Assembly: GCA_964426135.1 (NCBI GenBank)
Contig: CAYRPN010000200.1
Location: forward strand, 1 to 6,960
Source: CAYRPN01 sp964426135
GTDB taxonomy: Bacteria; Planctomycetota; Phycisphaerae; Phycisphaerales; Phycisphaeraceae
Direction of reading: 5' to 3'
Length of the DNA stretch: 6,960 nucleotides
A program made the position numbers and the translations under genes. The notes under the pieces are model-generated. The model saw only the letters and a list, made by a program, of their open reading frames with translations. It had not been told where the DNA came from and did no database searches. Positions 5,863 to 6,960 of the stretch are shown here, one piece after another; positions within the stretch are counted from its first letter, which is position 1, and every line of letters begins with the position of its first letter.

Positions 5863-6317
5863 GAGTCGCACGGCAAACCAAGCTGCTGGTGGAGCCTCCG
5901 TCCGTGGCGACGGGCGATATCGCATTCAACCTGATCGTGTTTTTCCTGGTGTGCGCCTCGGTGACGCCGGACACGGGCAGGAAGCAGGACATCCCCCGCG
6001 CCGAGCCGAAGAAGGAAGAGAAGGAGCAGACGAAGCCCACGGAGGTGCGCCTGACGCGCGCCAGCGTGATCCTCAACGGCAGCCCGGTGGGCCTGGATCT
6101 TTTTGAGGCCCGCCTGACCGCGGCGCTGCAGGAAAAGGCCGGCTCGCCCAAGCCCGTGCGAGAACTGCCCGACAGTGCCCGCATCGTGGTGGTGAGCACC
6201 AAGGACAACAAGGACACGCCCTACCACCACTGGGTCGCGGTGACCTCGCTGATCGAAAAGGTCGGCGGGATCGTGACGCTGCAGATGGAAGATGAACGGA
6301 CGGTGACGACGGATTAG
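5859..6317 (+). CDS. exbD: ExbD/TolR-family subunit, first copy
   Basis: This 152-residue protein is the single-span partner of the ExbB channel. The start is the ATG that overlaps the exbB stop (ATGA), with GAGGAGG at 5842-5848 ten bases upstream; a longer reading would run through exbB. A short cytoplasmic N-terminus with the SVATGDIAF motif leads into one membrane segment (about 20-36). Asp20 sits where the essential proton-carrying aspartate of ExbD/TolR lies (DVMLVLLIIFMV in E. coli ExbD versus DIAFNLIVFFLV here). A charged Lys/Glu linker (49-59) and a periplasmic alpha/beta domain (about 62-145) follow. Translational coupling to exbB fits a fixed channel-to-rotor ratio. Confidence 0.9.
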   Translation: MRVARQTKLLVEPPSVATGDIAFNLIVFFLVCASVTPDTGRKQDIPRAEPKKEEKEQTKPTEVRLTRASVILNGSPVGLDLFEARLTAALQEKAGSPKPVRELPDSARIVVVSTKDNKDTPYHHWVAVTSLIEKVGGIVTLQMEDERTVTTD

Positions 6318-6440
6318 CGGAAGGCAGCAAGGGACGAAGAAGGGACGAAGGGACGAAGGGACGGAGGCACGAAGGGAAGAAGGGACAGAAAGTCAGAAAA
6401 AGACGATTGTCCCTCCGTCCCTCCGTCCCATAGCTACCCA
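6318..6440. repeat. GA-rich octamer repeats with an inverted arm between the two exbD genes
   Basis: The spacer is filled by GAAGGGAC/GGGACGAA-type octamers (about 6328-6385) followed by a short T/C-rich return. The bases at 6342-6362 match the reverse complement of 6409-6429 at 19 of 21 positions, so the transcript could form a long stem with a loop of about 46 bases. The repeats end 11 bases before the second exbD start, and no Shine-Dalgarno is visible there. Confidence 0.8.
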
Positions 6441-6848
6441 ATGAAACTCGCCCGCAAACAAGTCAAAGCCGATGTGCCGAGTGTCGCGATGGGCGACATC
6501 GCGTTTCTGCTGTTGATTTTTTTCTTCATCCTGGCGCGGGCCGAGGACGACAGTCACCTGAAATGGAAACCGGCGAACATTCCGGACGTGGAGAACCTGG
6601 GCGCGACGGACCTGAGCGTGGTCATCGATCAGGAAAACAAGACATACCTCAACGGCACCGCGCTGGGTGCTGCCCAGCTCGCGGGGCAACTGAAGACCCG
6701 ACTCGAAGGCCGCGGCTCGGGTCAGCGCAAGGTCCGGCTGAAGGTGCACCGTGAGGCGCAGGCGTCCTTTTTCGAGCCGGTGATCGAAGCGATCAGCGAA
6801 GCCGGCGGCGAACTGGAACACGTGCTGGAACGCGAAGTGCTGCCCTGA
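6441..6848 (+). CDS. exbD: ExbD/TolR-family subunit, second copy
   Basis: This 135-residue protein is a second, clearly different ExbD-type subunit. It has the same N-terminal layout as the first: basic start, PSVAMGDIAF (13-22), the conserved aspartate at 19 and one membrane segment (about 19-33, rich in Leu/Ile/Phe). A periplasmic domain (about 55-132) follows, with the usual strand-helix pattern and a final helix FFEPVIEAISEAGGEL (109-124). The linker after the membrane segment is short and lacks the Lys/Glu run seen in the first copy. It probably shares a transcript with exbB and the first exbD, although the repeat-filled spacer may weaken or modulate its expression. It may form a heterodimer with the first copy inside the ExbB ring; this is inferred. 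Confidence 0.9.
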   Translation: MKLARKQVKADVPSVAMGDIAFLLLIFFFILARAEDDSHLKWKPANIPDVENLGATDLSVVIDQENKTYLNGTALGAAQLAGQLKTRLEGRGSGQRKVRLKVHREAQASFFEPVIEAISEAGGELEHVLEREVLP

Positions 6849-6858
6849 GGCATTGCCA

Positions 6859-6884
6859 TTAGCCCCCGGCTCCGCCGGGGGTAA
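6859..6884 (+). terminator. GC-rich hairpin after the second exbD
   Basis: CCCCCGGC (6863-6870) and GCCGGGGG (6874-6881) form a perfect 8-bp stem with a TCC loop, flanked by TTA and TAA. It starts 15 bases after the exbD stop codon. There is no T-run, so it may be a transcript-stabilising or Rho-aided end, or one more dispersed palindrome. A similar shorter hairpin (CCGGC-TCC-GCCGG) sits at about 4438-4450. Confidence 0.45.
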
Positions 6885-6907
6885 CCCAACGACCACCCGA
6901 CGTCACT

Positions 6908-6960
6908 TAGGAGCCGTGCAAGATTAACTCCGCAGATTCGAATCGCTTCGCTCCCAGCCG
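6908..6960 (-). repeat. Inverted, window-truncated copy of the MITE-like element
   Basis: Read on the minus strand, this matches 4543-4595 at 52 of 53 positions (the mismatch is C4577 versus T). It includes the terminal repeat GAGCCGTGCA (6911-6920) and the palindrome GATTCGAATC. Sequence similarity ends sharply after the shared TAG/CTA next to the terminal repeat, which marks the element edge. The other end lies beyond the window. Confidence 0.85.

Noticed and set aside
4822..5925. Minus-strand 367-residue open frame opposite exbB
   Set aside because: His/Arg/Asp-rich antisense shadow of the exbB gene; the sense protein has convincing membrane segments and family motifs.

Overview
The window looks like a piece of a high-GC Gram-negative chromosome, most likely from the Planctomycetota (perhaps class Phycisphaerae). 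This placement is an inference. It rests on an ExbB plus two-ExbD arrangement, weak or absent Shine-Dalgarno sequences on the resident genes, and intergenic DNA packed with short tandem heptamers/octamers and dispersed palindromic repeats. No rRNA, tRNA or CRISPR array was seen.

Left part (about 276-2972, minus strand): three genes in a tight cassette. In order of transcription they are a D12-class DNA adenine methylase, a ParB/Srx-fold protein with a helix-turn-helix, and a phosphoribosyltransferase-like protein of the kind associated with prokaryotic conflict systems (PRTase-CE type). The genes are coupled by 4-base stop/start overlaps (ATGA and GTGA). A good sigma70-type promoter lies just upstream of the methylase. 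The cassette is visibly less GC-rich than the rest of the window, which suggests acquisition by transfer. No restriction endonuclease and no ParA are present. This is the best candidate for an undescribed defence or DNA-modification system.

Middle part (3154-4167, minus strand): one DapA/NanA-superfamily aldolase or lyase. It has the Schiff-base lysine and catalytic tyrosine but lacks the arginine typical of true dihydrodipicolinate synthase, so its substrate is unknown.

Repeat-rich spacer (4168-4938): about 770 bases with no credible gene. It holds a heptamer tandem array, a 38-bp inverted repeat built of A-rich heptamers, a 31-bp inverted repeat pair, and a roughly 100-bp TIR-bounded palindromic element. 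Part of that element recurs in inverted orientation at the right edge of the window.

Right part (4939-6848, plus strand): an ExbB/TolQ/MotA-type proton channel subunit followed by two different ExbD/TolR-type subunits. The first pair overlaps by ATGA; the second exbD follows a 123-base spacer filled with GA-rich octamer repeats. Together they should form an inner-membrane proton-driven motor that energises outer-membrane transport or envelope integrity. A GC-rich hairpin follows the last gene.
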